DNA from: Methanomicrobiales archaeon
Lineage (GTDB): Archaea; Halobacteriota; Methanomicrobia; Methanomicrobiales; Methanospirillaceae
Reading direction: 5' to 3'
Assembly (NCBI GenBank): GCA_022841205.1
Contig: JALHCK010000001.1
Coordinates: 62,001 to 126,000, forward strand
Length of the DNA stretch: 64,000 nt
Each line of letters starts with the position of its first letter. Position 1 is the first letter of the stretch. The notes beneath the pieces are model-generated. The model was not told the origin of the DNA. It ran no database searches and was given only the letters and a program-made list of their open reading frames with translations. The position numbers were made by a program, and so were the translations under genes. Of the stretch, positions 34,305-42,239 are shown in pieces.

Positions 34305-35876
34305 TCAGGCACCTCCGAGAACCGATGCAATATACCCGCTCTGGTCGGCAAGGGCATGGGCGGCAGGGGCGATCAGGGTATCCACCACTGCCTGCGGAAA
34401 GAGGCCGAAGAGGATCACGATGGCCGCAAGGATTCCCATACCTACAAGCATCGGCATCGGCGCTTCCTGAACAGTGTCAAATTCGGGGAGTCTCGGCCCC
34501 ATGAATATCGAGTGGAAGACCTTGACAAAGGAGGCGAGGGTGAGGATGCTCACCACCATGGCGATAACCGCCAGGACGGGGTTGAAGGCAAACACGGACT
34601 CGTAAATCATTAGTTTTGAGGCATATCCATTAAAGGGAGGTATCCCGGCAATGGCCAGGGCGCCGATGATGAAGAAGACCATGGTATACTTCATTGAGTG
34701 GCCAAGCCCCCCCATCCTGTTGAGGTTATAAGTCCCGATCCTGAAGAAAATGGCCCCGGCGGTGAGGAAGAGGAGTCCTTTGTACATGGCGTGGTTGATG
34801 ATGTGGAATATCCCGCCTTCCATGGCGATATACCCGAAGGATTCCATAAGTGGCTGGTTACCAAGAACCGCGAGTCCAACACCGACCCCGAGCAGCATGT
34901 AGCCGGTCTGGGAGATGGCATGGTAGGCCATCAGACGTTTCACATTCTTCTGGGGAATGGCCATGGTCACCCCGACGACCATGGAGAGTATCCCGAGAAT
35001 GATAATAATCCATCCGACGGTCATCGCGTTGAGGGTGAGATTGTAGATGGTGAAGACAACCCGGAAGAGCCCATACAGGCTGGCCTGGCTTGCAACCACC
35101 AGCATGGCGGTGACCGAAGAGGGAGCCATGGAGTAGGCATCCGGAGTCCAGAAATGCAGGGGTACAGCCCCGCATTTCATGGCCAGGGCGGCGATGATCA
35201 GCACCAGGGCTACCTGGTCGAGGAGGGTGAATTGCATCCTGGAGGCGATCATGGCGATGTTGAGGGCATTGTACTCCCCGTAGTAGATGCCGATGGCGAT
35301 GAGGACTGCCATCGCCCCGATCGTCGACAGGACAAAGTACTTGATGGCCGCTTCCACGGCAAGGCCCCCGTCAATCCGGTAAGCGATAAGGCCAGCCGAA
35401 GCGATGGAGAGGATTTCGAGGAAGACAAAGAAATTGAAGAAGTCTCCTGTTGAGACCATGCCCATGATCCCGGTAATCATCAGGAGGAACAGGGTGTAGT
35501 AACTCTCGAGTCCCGAATGGATGCGGTCGGCAGAGATGGAATAGAGGAGGACTGCAAATCCGCAGACCGCCGCAATCACCTGCATTAATGCACTCATTGC
35601 ATCTATGGTGAAGATGATCCGGATGGGAATGCCGCCCGAATCGAGCGGGACGGTGAGTCCGGGAGATGTTGCTCCGAATACATAGATACGTGTGCCATGC
35701 AGGAAGACGTCGGATGCAAGCATGAGGGCGACCAGGGTGGTCAGGGTCATTATCAGGATGATCCATGCCGACCGGACCTTTGGGGATACCCTGCCGACGA
35801 ATGGCGCCACAAACGCTCCGATGAGGGGGACCATGATCAGGAGCGCCGGGGCATGTGTAATCAGGAAGCCGTTCAT
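34305..35876 (-). CDS. mbhH: Membrane-bound hydrogenase subunit MbhH (MrpD/NuoN-like ion-translocating subunit)
   Basis: 523 residues, about 14 helices. It is the main antiporter-type subunit: the conserved Glu lies in FFVFLEILSIASAGLIAYR near residue 140, the Lys in MKCGAVPLHFWTPDAY near 235, and a further Lys/His set near MEGGIFHIINHAMYKGLLF. These are the residues of the proton/sodium path in the family. Overlaps mbhG by 4 bases. Confidence 0.93.
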   Translation of the reverse strand: MNGFLITHAPALLIMVPLIGAFVAPFVGRVSPKVRSAWIILIMTLTTLVALMLASDVFLHGTRIYVFGATSPGLTVPLDSGGIPIRIIFTIDAMSALMQVIAAVCGFAVLLYSISADRIHSGLESYYTLFLLMITGIMGMVSTGDFFNFFVFLEILSIASAGLIAYRIDGGLAVEAAIKYFVLSTIGAMAVLIAIGIYYGEYNALNIAMIASRMQFTLLDQVALVLIIAALAMKCGAVPLHFWTPDAYSMAPSSVTAMLVVASQASLYGLFRVVFTIYNLTLNAMTVGWIIIILGILSMVVGVTMAIPQKNVKRLMAYHAISQTGYMLLGVGVGLAVLGNQPLMESFGYIAMEGGIFHIINHAMYKGLLFLTAGAIFFRIGTYNLNRMGGLGHSMKYTMVFFIIGALAIAGIPPFNGYASKLMIYESVFAFNPVLAVIAMVVSILTLASFVKVFHSIFMGPRLPEFDTVQEAPMPMLVGMGILAAIVILFGLFPQAVVDTLIAPAAHALADQSGYIASVLGGA

Positions 35877-36217
35877 TCGCGAAGCCTCCTTATCTCATCA
35901 GTGTTGATGGTCCCGTATTTTTTCCAGATGATTACAGCAAAGGAGAGGAGGAGCGCACTCGTGGCGACCCCGATTACGATCGAGGTGAGGGTCAGCGCCT
36001 GCGGAGTGGCCAGGACCATATCGGTCGATGGGGCCGAAGTGAAGATGGGGGCGATCCCACCCGCGCGGTACCCGAGGCTGATCAGGAAGAGATTTACCGC
36101 GGATTCAAAGATGGTGATGCCAAGGAAGATCTTGATCAGGTTCTTCTTAATGACGATTGTTGCAAGCCCAATCAGGCTCAGCGCCACCACGGCAATGAAA
36201 GGGAGGTTCCAGAACAT
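35873..36217 (-). CDS. mbhG: Membrane-bound hydrogenase subunit MbhG (MrpC/NuoK-like)
   Basis: 114 residues with three helices. NLIKIFLGITIFESAVNLFLI carries the conserved Glu of NuoK/MrpC proteins, and DMVLATPQALTLTSIVIGVATSALLL the conserved ALTLTAIVI segment. Start one base after mbhF stop. Part of the Na+/H+ antiporter module. Confidence 0.92.
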   Translation of the reverse strand: MFWNLPFIAVVALSLIGLATIVIKKNLIKIFLGITIFESAVNLFLISLGYRAGGIAPIFTSAPSTDMVLATPQALTLTSIVIGVATSALLLSFAVIIWKKYGTINTDEIRRLRE

Positions 36218-36218
36218 G

Positions 36219-36689
36219 TCAGGTCCCCTCCTCTTTTTTCAGGCCCGAGAGCAGGTACAGGAGAATGATCGTCAATCCGCCCCACACCTCGATGCCCACT
36301 GCGATGTTCATGATCGGGATGACCCCGGCGGTATCAAGCTCCCCGGGGTTTGGCCCAAACGCAACAGGCAGGCCAAACAGGCCCCCCGAGTTGGCAAGGA
36401 CATTATAGAAGAAGGCGTATCCGAATCCGAGGGCAAGGATCGCTGCACCGATGAAGAGCAACAGCCCGGCCGATTCCTGGGCCATCATGGTCACCTTACG
36501 GATCATTTCCGCGATATCCTCATACGCCCAGGCCACGATCACGATTGCCGCTCCCGTGGCCACCACCGCGCCTCCCTGGAACCCGCCGCCGGGAGTCAGG
36601 TGGCCGTGAAGGACGATGTAGAGCCCGAAGATCAGGGCGAAGGGGTAGAGCAGGTCTGCCCCGGTCCTCACCAGTTTACTCATCCTCAT
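36219..36689 (-). CDS. mbhF: Membrane-bound hydrogenase subunit MbhF (MrpB-like)
   Basis: 156 residues, four helices. The MrpB pattern is evident: ALIFGLYIVLHGHLTPGGGFQGGAVVA near residue 20. GGAGGAAGAG precedes ATG 36689 inside the end of mbhE, giving a 14-base overlap. Confidence 0.91.
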   Translation of the reverse strand: MRMSKLVRTGADLLYPFALIFGLYIVLHGHLTPGGGFQGGAVVATGAAIVIVAWAYEDIAEMIRKVTMMAQESAGLLLFIGAAILALGFGYAFFYNVLANSGGLFGLPVAFGPNPGELDTAGVIPIMNIAVGIEVWGGLTIILLYLLSGLKKEEGT

Positions 36690-36960
36690 ACTCTTCCTCC
36701 TTCAGCATGTTCCGGAACATCAGCCCGGTTCCTATCACTGCGGTGAAAAGGACCACCGATTCGCCAAGGGTGTCAAACCCGCGGTAATCGAAGACCACCG
36801 AGGTGACGACGTTGTTTGCAGCCGTCTGTTCCTGGCAGTGTTCCAGGAAATAGTCATCCATGTCGCTTGCTGCAGGTATCCCGAACTGCAGCAGACCGGG
36901 AATCAGCAGGAGAGCCCCGGTCAGGATACCGAAGGTAACGAGGACCAATGCCCGTTTCAT
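36676..36960 (-). CDS. mbhE: Membrane-bound hydrogenase subunit MbhE
   Basis: 94 residues, corresponding to the C-terminal part of MrpA. A signal-anchor helix is followed by NNVVTSVVFDYRGFDTLGESVVLFTAVIG, the strongly conserved motif of this subunit with the acidic residue after GFDTLGE. The C-terminus is acidic (EEEYEDE). ATGA overlap with mbhD. Confidence 0.91.
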   Translation of the reverse strand: MKRALVLVTFGILTGALLLIPGLLQFGIPAASDMDDYFLEHCQEQTAANNVVTSVVFDYRGFDTLGESVVLFTAVIGTGLMFRNMLKEEEYEDE

Positions 36961-37211
36961 GATCCGCCTCCTTCATACTGGCTGGTTGACCGGATGGCGA
37001 TGATGAAGATGGCCGTGGTAAGCCCTGCACCGATTGCTGCCTGGGAGATGGCTACATCCGGAGCCTGCAGGATGTAGAACTCGAGGGATATAAGGAAGCT
37101 GAAAACACCTGCAGCCAGGGTTGCTGCCAGAAGATCCCGGAACCAGTACACCAGCAGCGCAGAGATAATCAGTCCGGCAATAACCAGCACATGGATCAAC
37201 GTCTCGATCAT
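36957..37211 (-). CDS. mbhD: Membrane-bound hydrogenase subunit MbhD
   Basis: 84 residues, three helices, corresponding to the DUF4040 part of MrpA/MrpB. The segment LEFYILQAPDVAISQAAIGAGLTTAIF carries the conserved Asp of the family. ATGA overlaps on both sides show tight translational coupling. Confidence 0.91.
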   Translation of the reverse strand: MIETLIHVLVIAGLIISALLVYWFRDLLAATLAAGVFSFLISLEFYILQAPDVAISQAAIGAGLTTAIFIIAIRSTSQYEGGGS

Positions 37212-37564
37212 GGCCCCACCTCCTCCAGCCGGTCAACGACCGCCTGTACTGGTTTGATCCCTGCCCGGTGTGCTCCCCGTGCGATCGCATGTGATCCCAG
37301 AGCGTTTGTGAAGGCAAGTGCCACGGCGGCGATCAGGGTATGGATCGCAAGCACTGCATACTGCGAATTGACACTGTCCAGGTAAGCCGTGACACCGTAG
37401 ATGATGACCGCCAGTGCGGTGAAGACCGATCCGAAGGTGGTCATCTTGGTTGTGGCGTGCATCCTGGTATAGACATCAGGGAACCGGAGAAGTCCGATGA
37501 TGCCCAGGATATTGAAGAAGCTCCCGACCGCGAGACAGGCAACAATAAGAATTTCCGCGATCAT
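37208..37564 (-). CDS. mbhC: Membrane-bound hydrogenase subunit MbhC (MrpG-like)
   Basis: 118 residues, three helices. GIIGLLRFPDVYTRMHATTKMTTFG is the MrpG signature. ATG 37564 has GGTGATC upstream at good spacing; the in-frame GTG at 37576 would overlap mbhB and is less likely. Start one base after the mbhB stop. Confidence 0.91.
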   Translation of the reverse strand: MIAEILIVACLAVGSFFNILGIIGLLRFPDVYTRMHATTKMTTFGSVFTALAVIIYGVTAYLDSVNSQYAVLAIHTLIAAVALAFTNALGSHAIARGAHRAGIKPVQAVVDRLEEVGP

Positions 37565-37565
37565 C

Positions 37566-37823
37566 TCACAGATCACCCCCTATATACTTGGCGATGAAGA
37601 GAGTGCTTACAAAGGAGAGCAGGGCATACACGATGGCCACATCGATGAAGATGATCTGGCGGTAGACCACACCAAGAAGGATCAGTACCGCGACCATGAG
37701 CGTATTAACCGTGTCAACGGCAACCGCCCGATCGGCAGGAGTGGGTCCCCTGACAAGCCGCACCATGGCCAGGAAGACGAGGGCGACAAGGATAAATGCG
37801 ACTGGGGAAAAATAGTCCATCAT
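37566..37823 (-). CDS. mbhB: Membrane-bound hydrogenase subunit MbhB (MrpF-like)
   Basis: 85 residues, three helices. RLVRGPTPADRAVAVDTVNTLMVA is the MrpF signature, with the conserved Asp in DRAVAVD. The start ATGATGG at 37823 follows GGAGG and shares ATGA with the mbhA stop. Confidence 0.91.
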   Translation of the reverse strand: MMDYFSPVAFILVALVFLAMVRLVRGPTPADRAVAVDTVNTLMVAVLILLGVVYRQIIFIDVAIVYALLSFVSTLFIAKYIGGDL

Positions 37824-38347
37824 TCGGCAATCCTCCGGATCCAAGCAGGGATATCGGCAAAGGAAAAGAGTTCCCGTGCCGGAGTCACAGTCTTGCCTTC
37901 TTCGTCGGCCGTGACATTGATCTTATGGACGAACAGGTCGTTTGTCTCCTCATCAATGTCGACCGTGATTGTTCCCGGGGTCAGGGTAATCGAGTTTGCA
38001 AGCATGAAGATGCCGAGGTCGGTTTTCATGCCGGAAGAAACCCTGAGGATTCCTGGGCGGATCCTGCCGGTGATGACCCGCATGGCCACATCGATGTTTG
38101 CCACGGTGACCTCGATCAGGAAGGGCCCGAGGATATAGACCGGGATGAGCAGGAAGCGCAGCGGATTTGTCATCCGATAGTTGTCCGACCGGCACAGGAA
38201 CTTTCTGGTTATCCCTGCCACCACGATACCCAGCCCTGCACCAGCGATGAGTTCAGAAGCTGACCAGAACCCGACTGATCCGCTCCCCGCAGTCAGAAGA
38301 AGATAAATAAAAAAGACGAGGAGGAACGTGACAAGAAAGGCGATCAT
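37820..38347 (-). CDS. mbhA: Membrane-bound hydrogenase subunit MbhA (MrpE-like)
   Basis: 175 residues. Two or three N-terminal helices are followed by a soluble domain containing MLANSITLTPGTITVDID, the MrpE signature. First gene of the 14-gene operon. GGAG lies 8 bases before ATG 38347; GTG 38356 is an alternative. The promoter should lie in the region up to 38580, where a strong AT-rich TATA-like block is seen. Confidence 0.91.
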   Translation of the reverse strand: MIAFLVTFLLVFFIYLLLTAGSGSVGFWSASELIAGAGLGIVVAGITRKFLCRSDNYRMTNPLRFLLIPVYILGPFLIEVTVANIDVAMRVITGRIRPGILRVSSGMKTDLGIFMLANSITLTPGTITVDIDEETNDLFVHKINVTADEEGKTVTPARELFSFADIPAWIRRIAE

Positions 38348-38677
38348 TAGGATCACTCCGGGTCCCGGGAATGGTTGGTCTGGTGTTCAATATCCCACAT
38401 AACAATCACATGCATTCAGAACATGACAGGCACCGGACACCCAGTCGGGGTGGCTGGGAACCGGTTCTCCGGTCATGGCCAGGGAATGTATGAAAAGTTA
38501 GCGATCTGAAGCCTGATAAACAATACTATTAGCGATGGAAAAGAACCCCGGATTGAAGACTATTTAAATAAAATTTGCAAAAATAGCCATTGGATAACGA
38601 TAGTTACAGGATCGCTGGGCAAACCGGGTACATCCCGTTCCTATTTATTGCTTGATCGCCCACATATGATAACATTC
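38348..38677. promoter_or_regulatory. Divergent control region between mbh operon and PAPS-reductase-like gene
   Basis: It holds a GAACCGGTTC palindrome at 38458-38467, a long A/T block TATTTAAATAAAATTT around 38558-38573 that could serve as TATA box in either direction, and CTATTTATTG near 38641-38650, about 30 bases upstream of the plus-strand start. No convincing small gene is present. Confidence 0.45.
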
Positions 38678-40087
38678 ATGCGGCCTGCATATCTTGGAAA
38701 GATGCACCTCCACTGGTGCGATACCTGCCATGTGCCGGTACTTTCTAATGTATGCGGGTGCGGGGCTGCCACGCGGAAGGTCCAACTCACACCACCGGGC
38801 GACGCCCGTCCCGCGTTCCCGGCCGATTGCGCACTAGTCAACAGGATTTATGAGAATCATTTCGGAGCACGCCTCATCCCGGAAGGGACAATTGCTCTGT
38901 TAAACAAGGTGCCGGATACCGATCGGATGGAAGAGATCATCATCGGTGGTTGCGTGGTAGGAGCAATCCGGTTCGTTGCAAGCGAGAAGCGATGGGAGCC
39001 TCTCCCCCGCCCTGAAGCGGCCTGCTTCCTTAAGCCTGCATGCCGGTATGTCGTGGTAGATGAAGGGGCGATACCTTCAATCCGGGACAAGGGTGCCAGC
39101 GTCCTTGCTCCCGGCCTTCGTGCCATAGACCCATCTGTCAGGACTGGAGAGGAGGTCTTTATTCTCGGACCTGATGGGAGTTGTGCCGGCGTGGGAAGGG
39201 CAAAAGTCGATGCTGATATGGCGAGGGCCATGGAACACGGGGCGGTGGTCAGGACCAGGAAAAATGCTCCCTCTGTTTGTGTTCCCGGGCACTCGACATG
39301 GGAGGATGCAGTGGTTGCAAACTCACAGGTCATCGAAGAAGCGGAGGCAGAAGCAGTCTGTTTCGTGCAGGAGGTTGCCGGAAATACCGACCGTCCGGCA
39401 AACATCTCGTATTCGGGAGGCAAGGACAGTCTTGCAACGCTGCTTGTGGTGAAGAAGGCGCTTGGCAGACTACCCCTCCTCTTCATCGATACCGGCCTTG
39501 AATTCCCCGAAACGCTTGAGAACGTCGCTGTTGCAGCTGAGAAGTACGGCCTCGAAGTGATACGGGTAAGTGGAGAGGATGCCTTCTGGGAATCTTTTGA
39601 ACGGCTGGGCCCTCCGGCAATGGACTATCGCTGGTGCTGCAGCGCCTGCAAACTCCGGCCGATCCGGAACTTTATCGAAAAACGATGGGGAGAATGTCTC
39701 TCGTTTATCGGCCAGCGGAGGTATGAATCTATGCGGCGGAAGGAGAGTAACCGGGTCTTCAGGAACGGGATCGTGAAGAACCAGATCTCGGCAGCCCCCA
39801 TCCATAACTGGACAGCGCTCCATGTCTGGCTCTACCTGTTCCGCGAACAGGCCCCCTGGAACCCCCTCTATGAACGGGGGCTTGACCGGATCGGGTGCTT
39901 CATGTGCCCCTCCAGCGATGTAGCGGTAATCGAGGAGATACGGGAGCAGTACCCGGACTTGTGGCGCGGCTGGAGAACCCGTCTCGGTGCCTGGCAGGAG
40001 GCTCACGGACTGCCACCAGAGTGGGTGACAATGGGTGGTTGGAGGATCAGGGGTGAGGCGGGCGATGAAGCGTATCGTTATAGTTGA
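38678..40087 (+). CDS. Zn-ribbon/PUA/PAPS-reductase-like fusion protein
   Basis: 469 residues in three parts. A zinc ribbon near residues 14-30 (WCDTCHVP, VCGCG); a PUA RNA-binding domain near 115-185 (CRYVVVDEGAIPSI, VLAPGLRAID, DEEVFILGP-like); and a PP-loop PAPS-reductase domain starting at SYSGGKDSLATLL near 250. Extra cysteines (WCCSACKLRP, CFMCPSSD) could bind an Fe-S cluster. The PUA domain points to RNA, so this is more likely an RNA-modifying adenylating enzyme than a sulfate-assimilation reductase. The start ATG 38678 gives an almost leaderless transcript; ATG 38666 is possible. It overlaps hisH by 23 bases. Confidence 0.85.
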   Translation: MRPAYLGKMHLHWCDTCHVPVLSNVCGCGAATRKVQLTPPGDARPAFPADCALVNRIYENHFGARLIPEGTIALLNKVPDTDRMEEIIIGGCVVGAIRFVASEKRWEPLPRPEAACFLKPACRYVVVDEGAIPSIRDKGASVLAPGLRAIDPSVRTGEEVFILGPDGSCAGVGRAKVDADMARAMEHGAVVRTRKNAPSVCVPGHSTWEDAVVANSQVIEEAEAEAVCFVQEVAGNTDRPANISYSGGKDSLATLLVVKKALGRLPLLFIDTGLEFPETLENVAVAAEKYGLEVIRVSGEDAFWESFERLGPPAMDYRWCCSACKLRPIRNFIEKRWGECLSFIGQRRYESMRRKESNRVFRNGIVKNQISAAPIHNWTALHVWLYLFREQAPWNPLYERGLDRIGCFMCPSSDVAVIEEIREQYPDLWRGWRTRLGAWQEAHGLPPEWVTMGGWRIRGEAGDEAYRYS

Positions 40088-40670
40088 TTATGGTCTTGGG
40101 AACCTCAGGAGCGTATTCCGCGGTCTTGAAAAGTCGGGAGCGGTGCCGCTGATTACTTCTGATACCGGGGAGATCTCGGCCGCTGAGGGGATCATACTTC
40201 CCGGCGTGGGGGCATTCCGGGATGGCATGGAGCAGCTTGCCGGCATGCGGGAGGCCATTATCAATGCCGCTAAATCGATCCCCGTTCTCGGGATATGTCT
40301 TGGTATGCAGATGTTGCTCGAGTGGAGCGAAGAGCACGGCCGCCATGCCGGCCTTGGCTTCATCCCCGGAACCGTGCGGAAATTCCCCAGAACTCCGGGC
40401 TACAAGATCCCCCACATGGGATGGAATACCCTGCACGTCGCGCTCCCAGACCATCCACTTATGGAGGGAATTGGCGAGGGATCATACGTTTATTTCGCCC
40501 ATTCGTTCTATGCGGACACCGCGTTTTCTCATACGCTTGCCACCACCCATTTCATATGCCCGTTTGCCTCCGCAGTCACTTCCGGAATGGTTCACGGCGT
40601 CCAGTTTCATCCCGAGATAAGCGGGGCGGTGGGACTGCAGATCCTCAAAAACTTCATCGATCTCGTCTAG
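40065..40670 (+). CDS. hisH: Imidazole glycerol phosphate synthase, glutaminase subunit HisH
   Basis: 201 residues. Class I glutaminase with nucleophile Cys in LGICLGMQML near residue 78, and His and Glu of the triad in QFHPEISG near 185. It supplies ammonia to HisF for histidine and AICAR synthesis. GGTGAG lies 6 bases upstream of ATG 40065. No other his gene is in the window, so histidine genes are scattered here. Confidence 0.95.
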   Translation: MKRIVIVDYGLGNLRSVFRGLEKSGAVPLITSDTGEISAAEGIILPGVGAFRDGMEQLAGMREAIINAAKSIPVLGICLGMQMLLEWSEEHGRHAGLGFIPGTVRKFPRTPGYKIPHMGWNTLHVALPDHPLMEGIGEGSYVYFAHSFYADTAFSHTLATTHFICPFASAVTSGMVHGVQFHPEISGAVGLQILKNFIDLV

Positions 40671-40714
40671 GCGGCCCCGGAAACATATTATCGTGCCCGC
40701 AGTAACAAAACAAT

Positions 40715-41512
40715 ATGAGATACATCCTTTTTTTCCTGTTGTCATCCGTCCTGCTCTGCAGTGCTGTCCAGGGATACGTCATACTCATCGATGCTCCGAC
40801 CGAGCTCCGGGCAGGTGCCCCGCTCCTGGTCATCGGGAATACCACGTTCCCGAAAGGGACCCAGTTTGACATCATCCTTTATAAGACACAGTTCACAACA
40901 CCTGAAGAAATCGCAAGGAGGATGATTGTCGTCGATGAATCGAAAGAATTCGATGCCTCATTTCCGACCACCGGGTTGCAGGCCGGGCAGTATAAGGTGG
41001 AGGTCCGGTTCCTGCAGGATCCCGGATCGAAACTTGGCTCTGCCTCGGTTACCCTGAAGCTCGTAAACATTATCGACCGTTCAAGGGAGATAGTAATGAC
41101 CGCCCCCGTCAATCAGGCTCTCCCCGATGCGCTCCTTATCGAGGGTTATATTCCCAACCTCGGTGTGGCGACAATCACCCTGAAGATCAGCGGCCGGGGG
41201 GGTTTCTCGCTTCCAGACCAGTATATCCGGACGACTACCAAGCCCGGAAAGACCGATGGATGGTTTTCTTACCAGGCCCCGGTGACCGAGCCGGGGAATT
41301 ACTACGTGGAGATCCATGACCGGGACGGGTTCATGACGACCATCCGGTACACCGTGGAAGCTCCTGCGCCCGTAACCACCACCCTGGCAGGTCCGGATGG
41401 CCCTTCGGAAGAGCCATCACCTTCGAGCCCAATGGATACCTCGTTTCCGCTCGCTGCATTGGCCGCGGGAATCGCTGGTGCCGCTATCATATGTGTCATG
41501 AGCCGGAAATAA
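40715..41512 (+). CDS. Membrane-anchored surface protein
   Basis: 265 residues. Signal peptide (YILFFLLSSVLLCSAVQG), a beta-rich ectodomain of about 210 residues with LTVxV-type strands such as YKVEVRFLQDPG and NYYVEIHDRDG, a Thr/Pro/Ser-rich stalk (TTTLAGPDG, EEPSPSSPMD), and a C-terminal helix ending in SRK. This is typical of archaeal envelope proteins. I recognise no named domain. Follows hisH by 44 bases and may be cotranscribed. Confidence 0.7.
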   Translation: MRYILFFLLSSVLLCSAVQGYVILIDAPTELRAGAPLLVIGNTTFPKGTQFDIILYKTQFTTPEEIARRMIVVDESKEFDASFPTTGLQAGQYKVEVRFLQDPGSKLGSASVTLKLVNIIDRSREIVMTAPVNQALPDALLIEGYIPNLGVATITLKISGRGGFSLPDQYIRTTTKPGKTDGWFSYQAPVTEPGNYYVEIHDRDGFMTTIRYTVEAPAPVTTTLAGPDGPSEEPSPSSPMDTSFPLAALAAGIAGAAIICVMSRK

Positions 41513-41642
41513 TCTGGTTTCCACAATTTTTTATGCCGGTGAACGGTACGTTCTTTCACGCCGCACCAGAAGTTGCAGCTCTGTTAGCTTTCCGCCAGGA
41601 ATTCCATAACAGAGCCAGGCATAATCGCCCACGCAGCAGAAT

Positions 41643-42239
41643 CTAAAATTTATTCTTCCGCCATTTATAGGCCTCGTGCAAAAAGAGCAGGAGAACAACC
41701 ATGAACCCTCCAAGGAAGAACGCCTGAACCAGGGTTATAGCCCCTCCTGCCCCAACCGTCTCCGCCCCGGGAGCTTTTTCTGCCAGTATCCCTGCTCCAC
41801 CGTTCCCGTTTTCAGAGAAGGCAGGCAGCCTGACCATGTCCGGGGAGGCCTGGAACAGGGGGAGTATGGCAAGCATCGCGAGAGAGGCAAGTATAACGAT
41901 GGCGAAGAGCGACGCATACTTCAGTAGAATTGAACGGATGCTGGTCACTTTCGGGGCAACGATGACCAGCTGATCCCTGAGGCGGTAGACCTTCACCTCC
42001 CTTCCCTTGACGCTGTACCGGGTTTCTGCGATCTCAACGAGACCCGCTTCGAGCAGGTTGTCGATGTGGTACTTGAGGGTGCCCATCGGGATACTGAGCA
42101 GTCCCGTCAGGTCCGTTGCTGTCTTTGGACCCTGTGAGAGGATATGGAGGATATCGCCTGCTGTCTGGCTGGATATCGCCTTTCCGATCTTTTGTGCCCG
42201 TTCGTCTCCGGGCTCAAGAACAATCACATCGTCAGTCAT
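41643..42239 (-). CDS. Membrane-tethered winged-helix regulator
   Basis: 198 residues. The N-terminal half is an ArsR/MarR-like winged helix (ISSQTAGDILHILSQGPKTA, PMGTLKYHIDNLLEAGLVEI, YSVKGREVKVYRL). Two membrane helices follow (YASLFAIVILASLAMLAILP and ITLVQAFFLGGFMVVLLLF) with a 50-residue outer loop between, so the DNA-binding domain is held at the membrane. It starts inside the end of alaS (8-base overlap), hence same transcript. Targets unknown; the outer loop may sense an external signal. Confidence 0.78.
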   Translation of the reverse strand: MTDDVIVLEPGDERAQKIGKAISSQTAGDILHILSQGPKTATDLTGLLSIPMGTLKYHIDNLLEAGLVEIAETRYSVKGREVKVYRLRDQLVIVAPKVTSIRSILLKYASLFAIVILASLAMLAILPLFQASPDMVRLPAFSENGNGGAGILAEKAPGAETVGAGGAITLVQAFFLGGFMVVLLLFLHEAYKWRKNKF

